A stretch of DNA of 64,000 bases. Origin: Saprospiraceae bacterium (GTDB lineage: Bacteria > Bacteroidota > Bacteroidia > Chitinophagales > Saprospiraceae). The notes beneath the pieces are model-generated. The model saw only the letters and a program-made list of their open reading frames with translations. It made no database searches and was not told the DNA's origin. The position numbers were made by a program, and so were the translations under genes. Below are positions 36,901-47,437 of the stretch, piece by piece. The stretch spans positions 62,001 through 126,000 of the forward strand of contig JAQXDE010000014.1 of the NCBI GenBank assembly GCA_029251525.1, written 5' to 3'. How positions within the stretch are numbered: position 1 is the stretch's first letter; every line of letters starts with the position of its first letter.

Positions 36901-37665
36901 GACTTGATCGAAGAATATAATAGATTAATAAAAAAAGTAGAAGAGAGTGCTGAAAAACTAGCTCACCAAGAACGTGAAGGTGCTTGGCGTGAGATGGCGA
37001 AGCAAGTCGCACATGAGATCAAAAATCCTTTGACTCCAATGAAACTGAGCATTCAATATTTATTGCATGCTTATCGCTCAAACCCTGAAGATATTTCTCC
37101 ATTATTAAAAAGAGTATCCGGCACCCTTATTGAACAGATTGATAACTTGGCTTCGATTGCCTCCGAATTTTCCAATTTTGCAAAAATGCCTCGTGCTGAT
37201 AATCAAAAATTAGTTGTGAATGATTTAGTAAGATCTGTTTTTAATTTTTTCAATGAAGGTTCTGAAATGATTGATTTAAGTTTGGAACTACCAGATATTC
37301 AAATTTTTGTTTTTGCAGATAAAAATCATTTAATTCAAGTTTTAAATAATTTGATAAAAAATGCAACTCAAGCGATTCCTGATCATCGTCGTGGTAATAT
37401 TGAAGTCTCACTACTTCAGCGAGAACAAACTGCCATTATTAGAGTAAAGGATAATGGAACAGGTATTTCTGAAGATAAATGGAATAAAGTTTTCGTTCCT
37501 AACTTTACAACTAAAAACTCTGGAACAGGCTTAGGGTTAGCAATTTCTAAAAATATTATTGAATCTGTTGATGGAAAAATTCATTTTGATTCGATTGTGG
37601 ATGTAGGAACTGAATTTTTCGTTGAGTTGCCAATTGTTGAAATTCGAGCAATGGAAGAGGTTTAA
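33907..37665 (+). CDS. NtrY-like membrane sensor histidine kinase
   Basis: A 1252-residue kinase. A first transmembrane helix (about 6-25) precedes a periplasmic-type segment, then a block of 6-7 helices (about 205-485), a second extracytoplasmic region, paired helices near 710-735 and 755-780, another sensor segment and a last helix near 945. A HAMP-like region with RPIARIGEKLKEF follows. The phospho-acceptor box is REMAKQVAHEIKNPLTP (His near 1036), and the ATPase boxes are NLIKNATQAIP, VKDNGTGI and TGLGLAISKNI. It is an NtrY/WalK-type kinase characteristic of Bacteroidota. No response regulator gene is adjacent, so the signal and target are unknown. Confidence 0.92.
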   Translation: MTKKQLYLIGLTLFFLFLALGFDFYNQRTVGTQQYASIIEKHLHENEEEVKNFFEEKGFIARQLANKSTLEDFTKIESLYKKDYTICIYQKDSLAFWTNNDITPNRFLLDGENANLNSNYFKLSNGHYEVLKKSFSQPGSGKYTIFGFIPIKYEYELESSYLENIFKSDKNIPKQISISEKPSSVGIKNRSGKTLAYLSARTSQVQNPIKQQFLFLLYAFSFIFLANLVNIFAKNISLSRPPWMGFALLVATIFGLRFFTMQINFTGKFTELSFFEQNFHSSYLGNSLGDLVINIILLFWIMVFFYTEFRIRPAKKLSDFQRFGLTTLNYFSIILGILMISNVFQQLVFNTEITFDFDHIFSLNKNSFIAIMASLLLLVALFLFSQRIMETILKLGLKKVFRIGALGLASLMAIPIIINSNFNLPVAEMIIIGCMFNLIFDIYVDNNRPNFIWLVIWLVVFAMIPSILLFKYNNDMDYRRRLKYADKLSELKDKLAEESLDEVKRDIRSDQELKELLKPFPFKADPKKVLSIINKHFTDNIYLHNNYQYDFHAYTQFGSALDSFPATKEQLELKLKEATSTGTNDLKFLSQKNNKNTYLLNFNFFPKGSPNDPIELVLEVERNRRDQSKVFTELLIEKQYKGLNELGNYEYAIYNNNESLIYKEGKSYDDKYKFDVIPSPTKNPIEIKDGGRSHLIYRASNENIVVISKELPTARRIITLFAFLFVLLLIVIVILILFNSIFKSLPDIFSFKFDKVMSIRTRIQMAVIALTFIFFLSIGAVTVQYFSDERGNYHEGRLDRKGKAILMDTNIELEDYYNRNENTDFDYDRMLKRISTVHRMDVNIYNKSGMLINSSESDVFNKGIVSKSMDAMAFSALSRMKKLKYTQEEEKVGSLTYKAAYLPLKLSILKGNDVETETVAYLGLPYYSKQRELRDDVNVFMGTLLNLYVFLLLIAGAVAIGITNSITRPIARIGEKLKEFKLGKRNEPLIWESKDELGDLIEEYNRLIKKVEESAEKLAHQEREGAWREMAKQVAHEIKNPLTPMKLSIQYLLHAYRSNPEDISPLLKRVSGTLIEQIDNLASIASEFSNFAKMPRADNQKLVVNDLVRSVFNFFNEGSEMIDLSLELPDIQIFVFADKNHLIQVLNNLIKNATQAIPDHRRGNIEVSLLQREQTAIIRVKDNGTGISEDKWNKVFVPNFTTKNSGTGLGLAISKNIIESVDGKIHFDSIVDVGTEFFVELPIVEIRAMEEV

Positions 37666-37969
37666 AATAATTATTCTTAAATAAAATAAGTTTGCAATTT
37701 AATTTTGAAAAAGCAGATGAAACGAATTCTAATAGCTCTCAGTAATTTCAATTTATTTGTCAAAATTGAAAAAACATCAGCGCAAATAAGGTTTTTTTTT
37801 ACTAAAACCATATGAAATTCAATTTCAATAATCTTTATTAAATTCATCTTCGTAGAAAATGTAAATGTTTTGTTAAAAAAAAATCTATAACTATTGTTGG
37901 TTTTTATTTAAATTTACATAGTTGATTTAAGAAAAACCTAATCAACCTTTTTTTATCTAAAAACAGCTT
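37666..37969. other. Intergenic stretch without a gene
   Basis: 304 AT-rich bases. A TAAGTTTG box followed by C lies at 37687-37694, far upstream of the next gene. Nothing else is visible. Confidence 0.45.
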
Positions 37970-38548
37970 GTGGAAAATAAATTAACTGAATCCATTTCTC
38001 GAACTTTTGAACTACCATTACCTGATGCAGCAACCATGGATCAGCAACTCGATCAGATTATTCCAAAAGTTAGGCCTTGGGGTGAAGACCTTTACGAACA
38101 ACAATTTTATTTGGAAACTCGTTGGCTGGAAATTCGAGATGATGATGAATTTCATGAATCGGTCCTGCATATTTTTCGGGACGAAGGGGAGTATTTGATC
38201 TCTATTGATGGAAATATCACTCCTGGGATTTGGAAAATTTTAAGTAGGTCGAATACTTTTATTATTGAAAAAGTGGTCGGGGAAGCAGTCATCACTAGCG
38301 AACTCTACGATTTAGCTTTTTTAAATAAAGATTTTTTTATTCTAAGAAAGCATGGTGATCAAAAACGGAAAGGTGGTAATAAATATTTTGTCTTGGCTCG
38401 CGAAAGAGCTGTTCGGGGATTAGAATGGAGAGATGTGATGGAATTGTTGTACAATCAGTATCGGAACAATTCTACTTATATTGTAGCATTAATTGCATTA
38501 GTTTTTTTGGTTTTGGCGACGTTGGCTTATTCGTTTTTTTATAAGTAA
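37970..38548 (+). CDS. Hypothetical protein with C-terminal membrane anchor
   Basis: 192 residues, read from GTG 37970 (MENKLTESISRTFELPLPD); the next ATG would remove 22 residues. Residues 1-160 are soluble and mixed alpha/beta, with RWLEIRDDDEFHESVLHIF and WKILSRSNTFIIEK. Residues about 168-190 are one hydrophobic helix followed by YK, so it is tail-anchored. I do not recognise the family. It lies downstream of the kinase on the same strand but 304 bases away, and convergent with sucD. Confidence 0.7.
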   Translation: MENKLTESISRTFELPLPDAATMDQQLDQIIPKVRPWGEDLYEQQFYLETRWLEIRDDDEFHESVLHIFRDEGEYLISIDGNITPGIWKILSRSNTFIIEKVVGEAVITSELYDLAFLNKDFFILRKHGDQKRKGGNKYFVLARERAVRGLEWRDVMELLYNQYRNNSTYIVALIALVFLVLATLAYSFFYK

Positions 38549-38570
38549 TTCGGAAACACAATTTAAAGTT

Positions 38571-38606
38571 AAACGCCCCATCCCGATTACTCGAAATGAG
38601 GCGTTT
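38571..38606. terminator. Hairpin between convergent genes
   Basis: AAACGCC pairs with GGCGTTT, with CAT/ATG extending the stem across one mismatch. Short T/A flanks lie on both sides, suggesting bidirectional termination for the hypothetical gene and sucD. Confidence 0.65.
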
Positions 38607-38628
38607 AATACTTTTATAAAAACGGAAA

Positions 38629-39519
38629 TTAACCCGCAACAACTCCAGCTTTAGCTAAAGCCTTAATCATTGTCTCACCAATCATTGCTGGAGAATTCAC
38701 CACATGAATTCCACACTCTGCCATAATTTTCATTTTTGCTTCTGCAGTATCTTCCGCTCCACCTACGATTGCACCAGCATGTCCCATTGTTCTACCTTTA
38801 GGAGCTGTTTGACCAGCGATAAAACCAACAACAGGTTTTGTTCCATGCGTTTTGATCCAGTTAGCAGCATCTGCTTCCATGCTTCCTCCAATCTCTCCGA
38901 TCATCACGATAGCATCTGTGTCAGGATCTTCCATCAATAATTGAACAGCTTGTTGAGTTGTAGTTCCTATGATTGGATCACCACCGATTCCAATACAAGT
39001 TGATTGACCTAAACCAGCTTTTGTGATTTGGTCAACTGCTTCGTAAGTCAATGTACCTGATCGAGAAACGATTCCGATACGTCCTGGATTATGAATGAAT
39101 CCTGGCATAATTCCAACTTTTGCTTCACCCGGAGTCATTACGCCCGGACAGTTCGGTCCAACCATTCGGCAATTTTTATCAGATAAAAACGCATTCACTT
39201 TTACCATATCTTGAACTGGAATTCCTTCTGTGATACAAATAACCACCTTGATTCCAGCGTCAGCAGCTTCCATAATCGCATCAGCAGCAAAGGCTGGCGG
39301 TACAAAAATAATAGAAGTATCTGCTCCAACTTTTTCTACAGCTTCAGAAACTGTATCAAAAACTGGACGATCCAAATGGGTCATTCCTCCTTTCCCAGGA
39401 GTCACGCCACCTACAACAGGTGTTCCATATTCAATCATTTGACCAGCATGAAATGAACCTTCTTTTCCAGTAAATCCTTGAACGATAATTTTGGAATCTT
39501 TTCCTACTAAAACTGCCAT
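38629..39519 (-). CDS. sucD: Succinate--CoA ligase subunit alpha
   Basis: A 296-residue subunit of succinyl-CoA synthetase (TCA cycle). It has the CoA-binding Rossmann N-terminus with [36 protein letters not shown] and GHAGAIVGG, where the histidine is the phosphorylated catalytic residue. The length is normal. The beta subunit gene sucC is not in the window, so the two are unlinked here. It starts at ATG with a 38-base leader behind a -7 box. Confidence 0.97.
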   Translation of the reverse strand: MAVLVGKDSKIIVQGFTGKEGSFHAGQMIEYGTPVVGGVTPGKGGMTHLDRPVFDTVSEAVEKVGADTSIIFVPPAFAADAIMEAADAGIKVVICITEGIPVQDMVKVNAFLSDKNCRMVGPNCPGVMTPGEAKVGIMPGFIHNPGRIGIVSRSGTLTYEAVDQITKAGLGQSTCIGIGGDPIIGTTTQQAVQLLMEDPDTDAIVMIGEIGGSMEADAANWIKTHGTKPVVGFIAGQTAPKGRTMGHAGAIVGGAEDTAEAKMKIMAECGIHVVNSPAMIGETMIKALAKAGVVAG

Positions 39520-39556
39520 CTTTATTTTTTTAAGAGTTAAAATTATATTTGTAGTT

Positions 39557-39564
39557 CAAAACTA
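39557..39564 (-). promoter_or_regulatory. -7 box for sucD
   Basis: TAGTTTTG on the minus strand fits TAnnTTTG, 37 bases before the ATG. No clear -33 element. It lies in the short spacer after ftsB. Confidence 0.4.
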
Positions 39565-39575
39565 TCAGAAGTTAA

Positions 39576-39896
39576 TTATTCTTCTGTTTCTTCTTCGAAA
39601 ATGAAAACATCTTCGTTACTTTTTTTCATAAAATAATGCTCTCGCCCATATTTTTCAATATTGAGCTGTAGATCTTTTTCGTCCTTTTTGACCTCCTCGA
39701 TTTTCTCAATATAGTAATCTCTATCTGATTTCATTTGGTCAACTTTTTGACTTAACCCCCAATTCTCATAGAATTGATGTTTATCAAAAAAAAACATCCA
39801 CATAGTCACAAAAGACAGCACTAGGAAATACTTATTTCTTAGTGGCGCAGGAATTGCACGAATAATTGGTTTAAATGGATTATTTCTGACAGCCAT
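39576..39896 (-). CDS. FtsB/DivIC-family septum formation initiator
   Basis: A 106-residue bitopic membrane protein. The short cytoplasmic N-terminus is followed by one transmembrane helix (about 24-40) and a periplasmic coiled coil (about 50-82: LSQKVDQMKSDRDYYIEKI), ending with YGREHYFMKKSNEDVFIF, the family's C-terminal motif. Such proteins bridge FtsL and FtsQ in the divisome. It follows eno on the same strand after 141 bases, a common linkage, but has its own -7 box. Confidence 0.88.
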   Translation of the reverse strand: MAVRNNPFKPIIRAIPAPLRNKYFLVLSFVTMWMFFFDKHQFYENWGLSQKVDQMKSDRDYYIEKIEEVKKDEKDLQLNIEKYGREHYFMKKSNEDVFIFEEETEE

Positions 39897-39919
39897 AGTT
39901 TAAGCACTTTTTTCTTGAG

Positions 39920-39927
39920 CAAATATA
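39920..39927 (-). promoter_or_regulatory. -7 box for the FtsB-like gene
   Basis: TATATTTG followed by C on the minus strand fits TAnnTTTG(C), 23 bases before the ATG. It allows expression apart from eno. Confidence 0.5.
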
Positions 39928-40037
39928 GGGATTTTTATATTAGTGAGCGGCTAATATAGAGGGCCTAATACCTTCTATTACTGTGTTGTGGCAACTTTAA
40001 CCGTTCACCCTTATAGAATACCTAATAAGATAAATCC

Positions 40038-41351
<1,314 letters not shown>

Positions 41352-41509
41352 TCAGAATTGATTTGAAAAAATAGGTTTTCTATTTTGGTTAATTCTTAGA
41401 ACTTAGGATTGGTTAGTGCATTCAAAAGGTAGCTTTGAAAGTGCAAAGAAACGAAAAATTTAGGGGGAATCGAAGATTTTAAAACGAACAAATTTTTCTT
41501 TTTCAAATA

Positions 41510-41541
41510 AAAAAAGTGAGTCCTAAAATTAAGACTCACTT
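41510..41541 (-). terminator. Terminator of carA
   Basis: AAGTGAGTC pairs with GACTCACTT around a 10-base loop. On the minus strand a T-rich run follows (A run 41508-41515), 27 bases past the carA stop. Confidence 0.85.
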
Positions 41542-41568
41542 CCATTATTATTTTAAATAAAAATGATA

Positions 41569-42684
41569 TTATTCTACTAATGCTGCCTTCGCATCCTCTT
41601 CCAACATTTCTAAAAATTGATCAAAAAGGTATTTTGCATCGTGCGGTCCTGGAGCAGCTTCAGGGTGATATTGAACTGAAAACGCCTTCTTGTCTTTTAC
41701 CTTAATTCCCTCAATCGTATCATCATTCAAATTTACATGAGTAATTACAACTTTATCACTTGCTTTGATGGCATCTGGACTTACACCAAAACCATGGTTT
41801 TGACTGGTGATCTCACATTTACCTGATTCCAAATTCTTCACAGGGTGATTGATACCTCGATGCCCGTGATGCATTTTATAGGTTGGAATACCATTTGCTA
41901 AAGCCAAAATTTGATGACCTAGACAAATACCAAATAGTGGTTTGTCAACTTCTAAAAATTCCTTTGCAGAGGCAATCGCGTAATCCATTGGCTCAGGGTC
42001 TCCTGGACCATTAGAAAGAAAATATCCATCTGGGTTCCAAGCTATAACGTCTGCTGCTGGTGTTTTAGCTGGAAAAACTTGCAGATAGCAATTTCGTTTT
42101 GTGAAGTTCCGTAGTATATTCATTTTAGTACCAAAGTCCATTACAGCAACTTTAAATTTAGCAGTTGGATCCCCATAAAAATATGGTTTATCTGTACTTA
42201 CCTTACTTGCTAATTCTAATCCTGACATGCTAGGAGCCTGTTTCAAACGTTCTTTCAATTCTTCTAAATCTGAAATTTCTGATGAGATGATACCATTCAT
42301 TGCTCCCTTTGTTCGAATATGTCGAACAATTGCACGAGTATCTAAATCTGATATCCCAACTAAATTCTCTTTTTCAAAATAATCTTGAATAGATTCATCA
42401 GCCATCTTACGGGAATATTGCCATGTAAAATTCTTACAAATTAAACCTGAAATTTTAATAGAATTAGACTCAGTATCAGCTTCCTTTGTTCCATAATTTC
42501 CAATATGAGCATTGGTGGCAAGCAATAATTGGCCATAATAAGATGGATCTGTAAAAACCTCTTGGTAACCAGTCATGCCTGTATTGAAGCAAATCTCACC
42601 AGTTGTGGTTCCAATTGCTCCCGCTGATTTACCATGAAAAACAGTTCCGTCTTCTAGTAATAAAATTGCAGATAATTGTTTCAT
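41569..42684 (-). CDS. carA: Carbamoyl-phosphate synthase small subunit
   Basis: 371 residues from the ATG at 42684 (MKQLSAILLLEDGTVF), preferred to a TTG four codons upstream. The N-terminal CPSase domain (GEICFNTGMTGYQEVFTDPSY) is followed by a class I glutamine amidotransferase with LFGICLGHQILAL (nucleophile Cys) and VQYHPEAAPGPHD (His, Glu). It supplies ammonia from glutamine to CarB for carbamoyl phosphate, the precursor of arginine and pyrimidines. carB is not in the window. It sits between rplQ and eno, each unit bounded by terminators. Confidence 0.96.
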   Translation of the reverse strand: MKQLSAILLLEDGTVFHGKSAGAIGTTTGEICFNTGMTGYQEVFTDPSYYGQLLLATNAHIGNYGTKEADTESNSIKISGLICKNFTWQYSRKMADESIQDYFEKENLVGISDLDTRAIVRHIRTKGAMNGIISSEISDLEELKERLKQAPSMSGLELASKVSTDKPYFYGDPTAKFKVAVMDFGTKMNILRNFTKRNCYLQVFPAKTPAADVIAWNPDGYFLSNGPGDPEPMDYAIASAKEFLEVDKPLFGICLGHQILALANGIPTYKMHHGHRGINHPVKNLESGKCEITSQNHGFGVSPDAIKASDKVVITHVNLNDDTIEGIKVKDKKAFSVQYHPEAAPGPHDAKYLFDQFLEMLEEDAKAALVE

Positions 42685-42762
42685 GTCAAAAGTCAATTAT
42701 AATTTTAAATAAAAGAGTTTATCTCTTTTGTACTATTAATCAGCCATTGGAAATTTTCATTT

Positions 42763-42803
42763 AAAAAAAGGCTGTTCACTTGGTAAGTAGAACAGCCTTT
42801 TTT
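42763..42803 (-). terminator. Terminator ending the ribosomal superoperon
   Basis: The 15-base arm AAAAAAAGGCTGTTC pairs with GAACAGCCTTTTTT, with an inner ACTT/AAGT stem. It lies 24 bases after the rplQ stop and has A/T flanks on both sides. Confidence 0.92.
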
Positions 42804-42826
42804 AAAACTATAATTTACATAACCGC

Positions 42827-43351
42827 CTATTCTTCTTCATTAGAATTAGAATCCTCAGTTGAAGTTATTTCATTTACTACTGGTGTTGTTTCCTTAGAAC
42901 TCACGTCAGCAGCAGCAGCTTTAGATCCTCCTCGTCTTCTCCTCGTTTTCTTCTTACCAGCTCCAGCAGGTGCTTTATCATTATTATAAACTGTATTATA
43001 ATCAACAAACTCGATCATTGCCAATTCTGCAGCATCACCTTTTCTAAAGCCAGTCTTGATAATTCTTAAATATCCACCTGGTCGGTCAGCAATTTTAGGT
43101 GCAACGTTATCAAACAATTCTTTAACGGAATCTTTACTTTGCAAATAACTAAAAACAACCCTTCTTGAATGAGTAGTATTTGTTTTACATTTCGTAATAA
43201 TTGGCTCCAAATGAAGTCTTAGGGCCTTAGCCTTCGCCAATGTAGTATTAATTCTCTTGTGCTCAATTAATGAATTAGACATGTTTTTCAACAATGCTGT
43301 CCTATGGCCTTTTTTTCGACCTAAATGATTAAACTTTTTACCGTGTCTCAT
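42827..43351 (-). CDS. rplQ: 50S ribosomal protein L17
   Basis: 174 residues. The conserved core ([23 protein letters not shown]... and [24 protein letters not shown]) ends near residue 130. A C-terminal extension follows: basic ([13 protein letters not shown]), then Ala/Ser/Thr and acidic (DSNSNEEE). Extended L17 is common in Bacteroidota. It is the last gene of the alpha-operon part, before the terminator. Confidence 0.95.
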   Translation of the reverse strand: MRHGKKFNHLGRKKGHRTALLKNMSNSLIEHKRINTTLAKAKALRLHLEPIITKCKTNTTHSRRVVFSYLQSKDSVKELFDNVAPKIADRPGGYLRIIKTGFRKGDAAELAMIEFVDYNTVYNNDKAPAGAGKKKTRRRRGGSKAAAADVSSKETTPVVNEITSTEDSNSNEEE

Positions 43352-43439
43352 ATTTGACTGGTTTAATTTTTAATTAAAAAATAAAGATCATCGCAGCACC
43401 GGAATCTAATAGACGCATCGGTTACTACATTATAATAAA

Positions 43440-43470
43440 TAATGACTGATAATTAGGACATCAATCATTA
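43440..43470 (-). other. Stem-loop in the rpoA-rplQ spacer
   Basis: TAATGACTGAT / ATCAATCATTA form an 11-base stem with one mismatch and a 9-base loop, starting 8 bases after rpoA. No T tract follows, so it is more likely an mRNA-processing or stability element than a terminator. Confidence 0.45.
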
Positions 43471-43477
43471 GTTACTT

Positions 43478-44476
43478 TTACTCCTCGTCTAATTTATACT
43501 TTGATAAATCCATTCCAAAAGTTAACCCTTTATCATGTAGTAATTCTTCGATCTCAACCAAAGACTTCTTACCAAAATTCCTAAATTTCAACAACTCATG
43601 AGTATCATACTTAACCATTTCGGCCAAAGAGTTAATCTTAGCAGCTTTCAAACAGTTATAAGCCCGTACTGAAAGATCCAAATCTTCTAAGGATGTCTTA
43701 AGCAACTTACGCATGTGTAAAATATGTTCATCCACGATATTGTCTTCGCGAGAACCACCATCTTCGAAAGTAATATTTTCATCAGTAATCAGCATTAAAT
43801 GCTGAATCAAAATCCGAGAAGCATCTTTGATTGCCTCTTCAGGATGAATTGTACCATCAGTTTTTACATCAATAGTCAATTTTTCATAGTCCGTTCTTTG
43901 ACCTACACGAGTGTTAGACACTTTGTATGCAACATTCTTAATAGGTGTATAGATTGCATCAATTGGAATAACTCCTATTGCTGCATCTTTTGGCAAATTC
44001 TCATCGGCAGGAACATATCCACGACCTTTCGTAATCGTTAATTCCATTTCAAGATTTACAAATGGCTCCATATTACAAATTAACAAGTCAGGATTCATAA
44101 TTTTGAAGACATTAGTATGTTCCTCAATATCTCCAGCTCTAAACTCTTCTTTACCACTAATTGTTAAGTATATTTTCTCAGAGGAAATATCTTCATCAGC
44201 AATTAATTGCTTTATTCTGATTTGTTTCAAATTCAAAATAATATCAACGACATCTTCCACTACTCCTCGAATGGTAGCAAACTCATGCTCCACACCAGCA
44301 ATACGTACTGCAGAAATAGCGAAACCTTCCAAGGAGGAAAGTAAAACCCTTCTTAGGGAATTCCCTACTGTTTGGCCGAATCCCGGTTCAAGTGGTTTAA
44401 ATTCAAAAGTACCTTCAAAGTCGGTAGCTTTTTGCATCAAAATCTTGTCAGGTTTCTGGAAATTTAAAATGCTCAT
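43478..44476 (-). CDS. rpoA: DNA-directed RNA polymerase subunit alpha
   Basis: 332 residues. The N-terminal dimerisation domain contains [26 protein letters not shown]-type sequence (here [18 protein letters not shown]). The C-terminal domain contains [14 protein letters not shown] and [20 protein letters not shown], which bind UP-element DNA and activators. The length is normal. It follows rpsD after a 172-base spacer that holds a strong hairpin. Confidence 0.97.
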   Translation of the reverse strand: [332 protein letters not shown]

Positions 44477-44605
44477 ATTTATTGGAGGTATTATTTGAAG
44501 AAAAATTAATAACTAAAACTCAATAAGTAAATCTGCTGATTCACGATTAAAAAAATGAGTTTTAAAATTTTATAAATACTGTGCAGTAATTCTAACGCAA
44601 AATAA

Positions 44606-44640
44606 TCAGCAACAATTGATGAAATACCAATTGTTGCTGA
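44606..44640 (-). terminator. Attenuator-like hairpin between rpsD and rpoA
   Basis: A perfect 13-base stem (TCAGCAACAATTG / CAATTGTTGCTGA, 9-base loop) begins 9 bases after the rpsD stop. On the minus strand it is followed by TTATTTTG. It could terminate part of the transcription before rpoA or mark an RNA processing site. Confidence 0.65.
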
Positions 44641-44648
44641 AAATTATA

Positions 44649-45263
44649 TTATTTTGAGTACAACTCAACAATTAATTGTTCGTTGATATTCTCAGGTATA
44701 TTTTCTCTATCAGGATATTCTAAAAATTTCCCAGTCATTTTTGAAGGAGTAAATTCGATCCAACCAAATTTCTTAGATTCATTTTTATTCGCATTGATGC
44801 TTTCCTCAACGACAAGCAATCCTTGAGATTTACCCCTAACAGAGATCACATCACCAGGATGTAGCTGAGTAGAGGGTATATTGTTAACAATACCGTTAAT
44901 TACAATATGCTTGTGAGAAACTAACTGACGAGCTGCTCTTCGAGTAGGCGCAATACCCATTCTAAAAACAACATTATCCAACCGTGCTTCCAGGAACTGA
45001 AGTAAAACTTCACCTGTAACACCTTTTTTACGAGTAGATTTCTCAAACAAGTTCCGGAACTGACGCTCTAGTACACCATATGTGTATTTAGCTTTTTGCT
45101 TTTCCATTAATTGGTTAGCATAGTCCGATTTCTGCTTTCTCTTACGAGAATTACCGTGCTGCCCCGGTGCATATTTCTTTTTTTCAAAAGCTTTATCAAA
45201 ACCAAAAATTGGTTCTCCTAATGCTCTAGCTTTTTTTGAAGTGGGTCCAGTATATCTTGCCAT
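44649..45263 (-). CDS. rpsD: 30S ribosomal protein S4
   Basis: 204 residues. It has [19 protein letters not shown], the [27 protein letters not shown] region and the S4 RNA-binding domain ([30 protein letters not shown]). There are no zinc-binding cysteines at the N-terminus (C-minus form). S4 nucleates 30S assembly and in other bacteria represses the alpha operon. The length is normal. Confidence 0.97.
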   Translation of the reverse strand: MARYTGPTSKKARALGEPIFGFDKAFEKKKYAPGQHGNSRKRKQKSDYANQLMEKQKAKYTYGVLERQFRNLFEKSTRKKGVTGEVLLQFLEARLDNVVFRMGIAPTRRAARQLVSHKHIVINGIVNNIPSTQLHPGDVISVRGKSQGLLVVEESINANKNESKKFGWIEFTPSKMTGKFLEYPDRENIPENINEQLIVELYSK

Positions 45264-45326
45264 TTCTAATTATGATTTTCTATGGATATTTAATTTCCTA
45301 TCGGAATAAATTAGTCCCAAAAGGGA

Positions 45327-45716
45327 TTAAACTCTTCTACGTTTGGGTGGACGACAACCATTGTGAGGAATTGGAGTCATATCCTTTATTTTGGATACTT
45401 TAATTCCAACATTATCGATTGCACGGATAGCAGATTCTCTTCCAGAACCAGGACCTTTTACGTAAACTATCGCATGCCGCATACCAGCATCATATGCTAC
45501 TTTTGCAGCATCAGTTGCAGCTACTTGCGCAGCATAAGGAGTATTTTTCTTAGATCCTCTAAAACCAGCTTTCCCAGCAGATCCCCATGAAATAACCTGT
45601 CCAGCCTTATTTGTCAAAGAAATAATAATGTTGTTGAAGGTAGCCTGAATGTGCACTTGGCCCTCAGCTTCAACTTTAACTTTTCTTTTTTTCGCTATTT
45701 TTTTTCCTTTCGCCAT
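45327..45716 (-). CDS. rpsK: 30S ribosomal protein S11
   Basis: 129 residues with [38 protein letters not shown] and the C-terminal [13 protein letters not shown] signature. S11 forms the platform of the small subunit next to the E site. The start ATG lies 66 bases after rpsM; the spacer holds a hairpin. Confidence 0.97.
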   Translation of the reverse strand: MAKGKKIAKKRKVKVEAEGQVHIQATFNNIIISLTNKAGQVISWGSAGKAGFRGSKKNTPYAAQVAATDAAKVAYDAGMRHAIVYVKGPGSGRESAIRAIDNVGIKVSKIKDMTPIPHNGCRPPKRRRV

Positions 45717-45727
45717 TTTGAAATGTC

Positions 45728-45770
45728 GTTGTTAGTTGAGAAGTTGTCTATATAGTAAACAACTAGCAAC
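45728..45770 (-). other. Stem-loop in the rpsM-rpsK spacer
   Basis: GTTGTTAGTTG / CAACTAGCAAC form an 11-pair stem (one G-U) with a 21-base loop. It has no T tail and ends 11 bases before the rpsK start. Confidence 0.45.
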
Positions 45771-45782
45771 CATGATCAATAT

Positions 45783-46160
45783 TTATTTAGTAACTTTCTT
45801 CTTACCTGCAACAGTCTTCTTTTTACCTTTTCGAGTCCGCGCATTGGTTTGAGTACGTTGACCTCTTAAAGGTAAACCCTTTCTGTGGCGCAAACCACGA
45901 TAGCAACCAATATCCATTAAACGCTTGATGTTAGTCTGGACTTCCGACCTTAGCTGTCCCTCAACTTGGTAATCGTCTTGGATAAGTTTAGAAATTTCAC
46001 GGATATTATCATCAGTCCAATCACCAATTTTAGTGCTTGCATCAACACCAACTTTGTCCAAAATTTCTTTCGCTAAAGTCGATCCAATACCGTAGACATA
46101 GGTTAAACCGATAATTCCTCTTTTGTTACGTGGTAAATCGTTACCTGCAATACGAGCCAT
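45783..46160 (-). CDS. rpsM: 30S ribosomal protein S13
   Basis: 125 residues: [19 protein letters not shown], a helix-two-turns-helix middle, and the C-terminal [25 protein letters not shown] with a Lys-rich tail. S13 contacts P-site tRNA and bridges to the 50S subunit. It follows rpmJ after 53 bases. Confidence 0.97.
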   Translation of the reverse strand: MARIAGNDLPRNKRGIIGLTYVYGIGSTLAKEILDKVGVDASTKIGDWTDDNIREISKLIQDDYQVEGQLRSEVQTNIKRLMDIGCYRGLRHRKGLPLRGQRTQTNARTRKGKKKTVAGKKKVTK

Positions 46161-46213
46161 ATTAATTTGATTATGTATTTATCCCTAATAAGGACTAAAT
46201 TATTTACTTTAAA

Positions 46214-46330
46214 TTATCCTTGACGTTGCTTGAACCTAGGATTCTTTTTGTTGATTACGTACAATTTTCCTTTTCGCCGAACGATCTTACAATCTACAGA
46301 TCGCTTTTTTACGGAAGCTCTTACTTTCAT
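46214..46330 (-). CDS. rpmJ: 50S ribosomal protein L36
   Basis: 38 residues, [10 protein letters not shown] and then a D-C-K-I-V-R-R-K-G motif, ending N-P-R-F-K-Q-R-Q-G. Only one of the four zinc-ligand positions is Cys (the D-C-K-I one) and the usual C-terminal His is Lys/Arg-type, so this is a zinc-free form. It sits between infA and rpsM, its usual place. Confidence 0.95.
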   Translation of the reverse strand: MKVRASVKKRSVDCKIVRRKGKLYVINKKNPRFKQRQG

Positions 46331-46371
46331 GATAGTTCTTTTAGTTGTTATCCGTTAAAATAACAATGTTA

Positions 46372-46590
46372 TTATTTGTATCGGTAAGTTATTCTACCTC
46401 TTGATAAATCGTATGGAGACATTTCTACAGCAACTTTATCACCCGGCAAAATTCGAATGTAATTCATTCTCATTTTACCTGAAATAGTTGCTACAATCTG
46501 ATGGTCATTCTCCAAACGTACTCGAAACATTGCGTTTGACAATGCTTCCTCAATTATACCATCTTGTTTTATTAAATCCTGTTTTGCCAT
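46372..46590 (-). CDS. infA: Translation initiation factor IF-1
   Basis: 72 residues from ATG 46590 ([19 protein letters not shown]), the normal start. A seven-codon upstream extension from ATG 46611 is rejected. It is a single OB fold with [20 protein letters not shown] and the terminal [17 protein letters not shown]-1 occupies the A site of the 30S subunit during initiation. It is 25 bases after map. Confidence 0.96.
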   Translation of the reverse strand: MAKQDLIKQDGIIEEALSNAMFRVRLENDHQIVATISGKMRMNYIRILPGDKVAVEMSPYDLSRGRITYRYK

Positions 46591-46615
46591 GCTCAAATTT
46601 TCGGAGTGCAAATAT

Positions 46616-47437
46616 CTAACTTTTTATTGAGATTTCCCTAATTTCTGGATTATTTTTAATATTCTCTTCAACTATTGTATGATTAGATAAAATATCTGCT
46701 TTTTCCTTTCTAACTACTATTGTATGCTCGTAATGTGCTGAAGGAGTCCCATCTTTAGTAATTATGGTATGTCCATCAGGTGATTGCCGAACTTCTTTTT
46801 TCCCTAAATTTATCATAGGCTCAATTGCAATAACTAGCCCATCTCTTAAAACTACCCCTCTTCCCCTTTTCCCAAAATTTGGAACTTGTGGTTCTTCATG
46901 TAAGTGCTTACCTAATCCATGCCCTACTAATTCTCTTACAACACCATAATCATAAGGTCTCTCACAATAACTTTGAATAGCATAACCAATATCCCCAATT
47001 CTTTTACCAACGACTGCTTGATCAATACCTTTATATAATGCTGTTTTGGTTACCCGAAGCAACTCCATGGTTTCCTCTTTTACGTCTCCAATAGCAAATG
47101 TATAAGCTGCATCACCATAAAATCCATTCATATAAGTCCCACAATCAACTGAAACTATATCACCATCTCTGAACTCATAGTCAGCGGATGGCACTCCATG
47201 TACAACACCTTCATTTATGGAAATACAAAGTGTAGCTGGAAAACCATAAAGACCTTTGAATCCTGGAACAGCACCGTGATCTCGAATAAGCTCTTCTGCC
47301 TCTCGATCTATTTTTGCACCTTTAACCCCAGGCTTTATTACACTTGCAACATGAGCTAGAGCTTTACAAACTAACAAACAACTCTTCCTAATTAATTCTA
47401 CCTCTTCGTCAGTTTTGTATATTGGCTTCTTTTTCAA
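46616..47437 (-). CDS. map: Type I methionine aminopeptidase
   Basis: A 273-residue cytosolic metallopeptidase that removes the initiator methionine. The five metal ligands are in [20 protein letters not shown] (two Asp), [18 protein letters not shown] (His), [10 protein letters not shown] (Glu) and the C-terminal EHTIVV (Glu). The start appears to be TTG 47437; an ATG at 47460 is out of frame. The C-terminal tail ([19 protein letters not shown]) is somewhat longer than usual. adk, found between secY and map in many bacteria, is absent. Confidence 0.94.
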   Translation of the reverse strand: MKKKPIYKTDEEVELIRKSCLLVCKALAHVASVIKPGVKGAKIDREAEELIRDHGAVPGFKGLYGFPATLCISINEGVVHGVPSADYEFRDGDIVSVDCGTYMNGFYGDAAYTFAIGDVKEETMELLRVTKTALYKGIDQAVVGKRIGDIGYAIQSYCERPYDYGVVRELVGHGLGKHLHEEPQVPNFGKRGRGVVLRDGLVIAIEPMINLGKKEVRQSPDGHTIITKDGTPSAHYEHTIVVRKEKADILSNHTIVEENIKNNPEIREISIKS

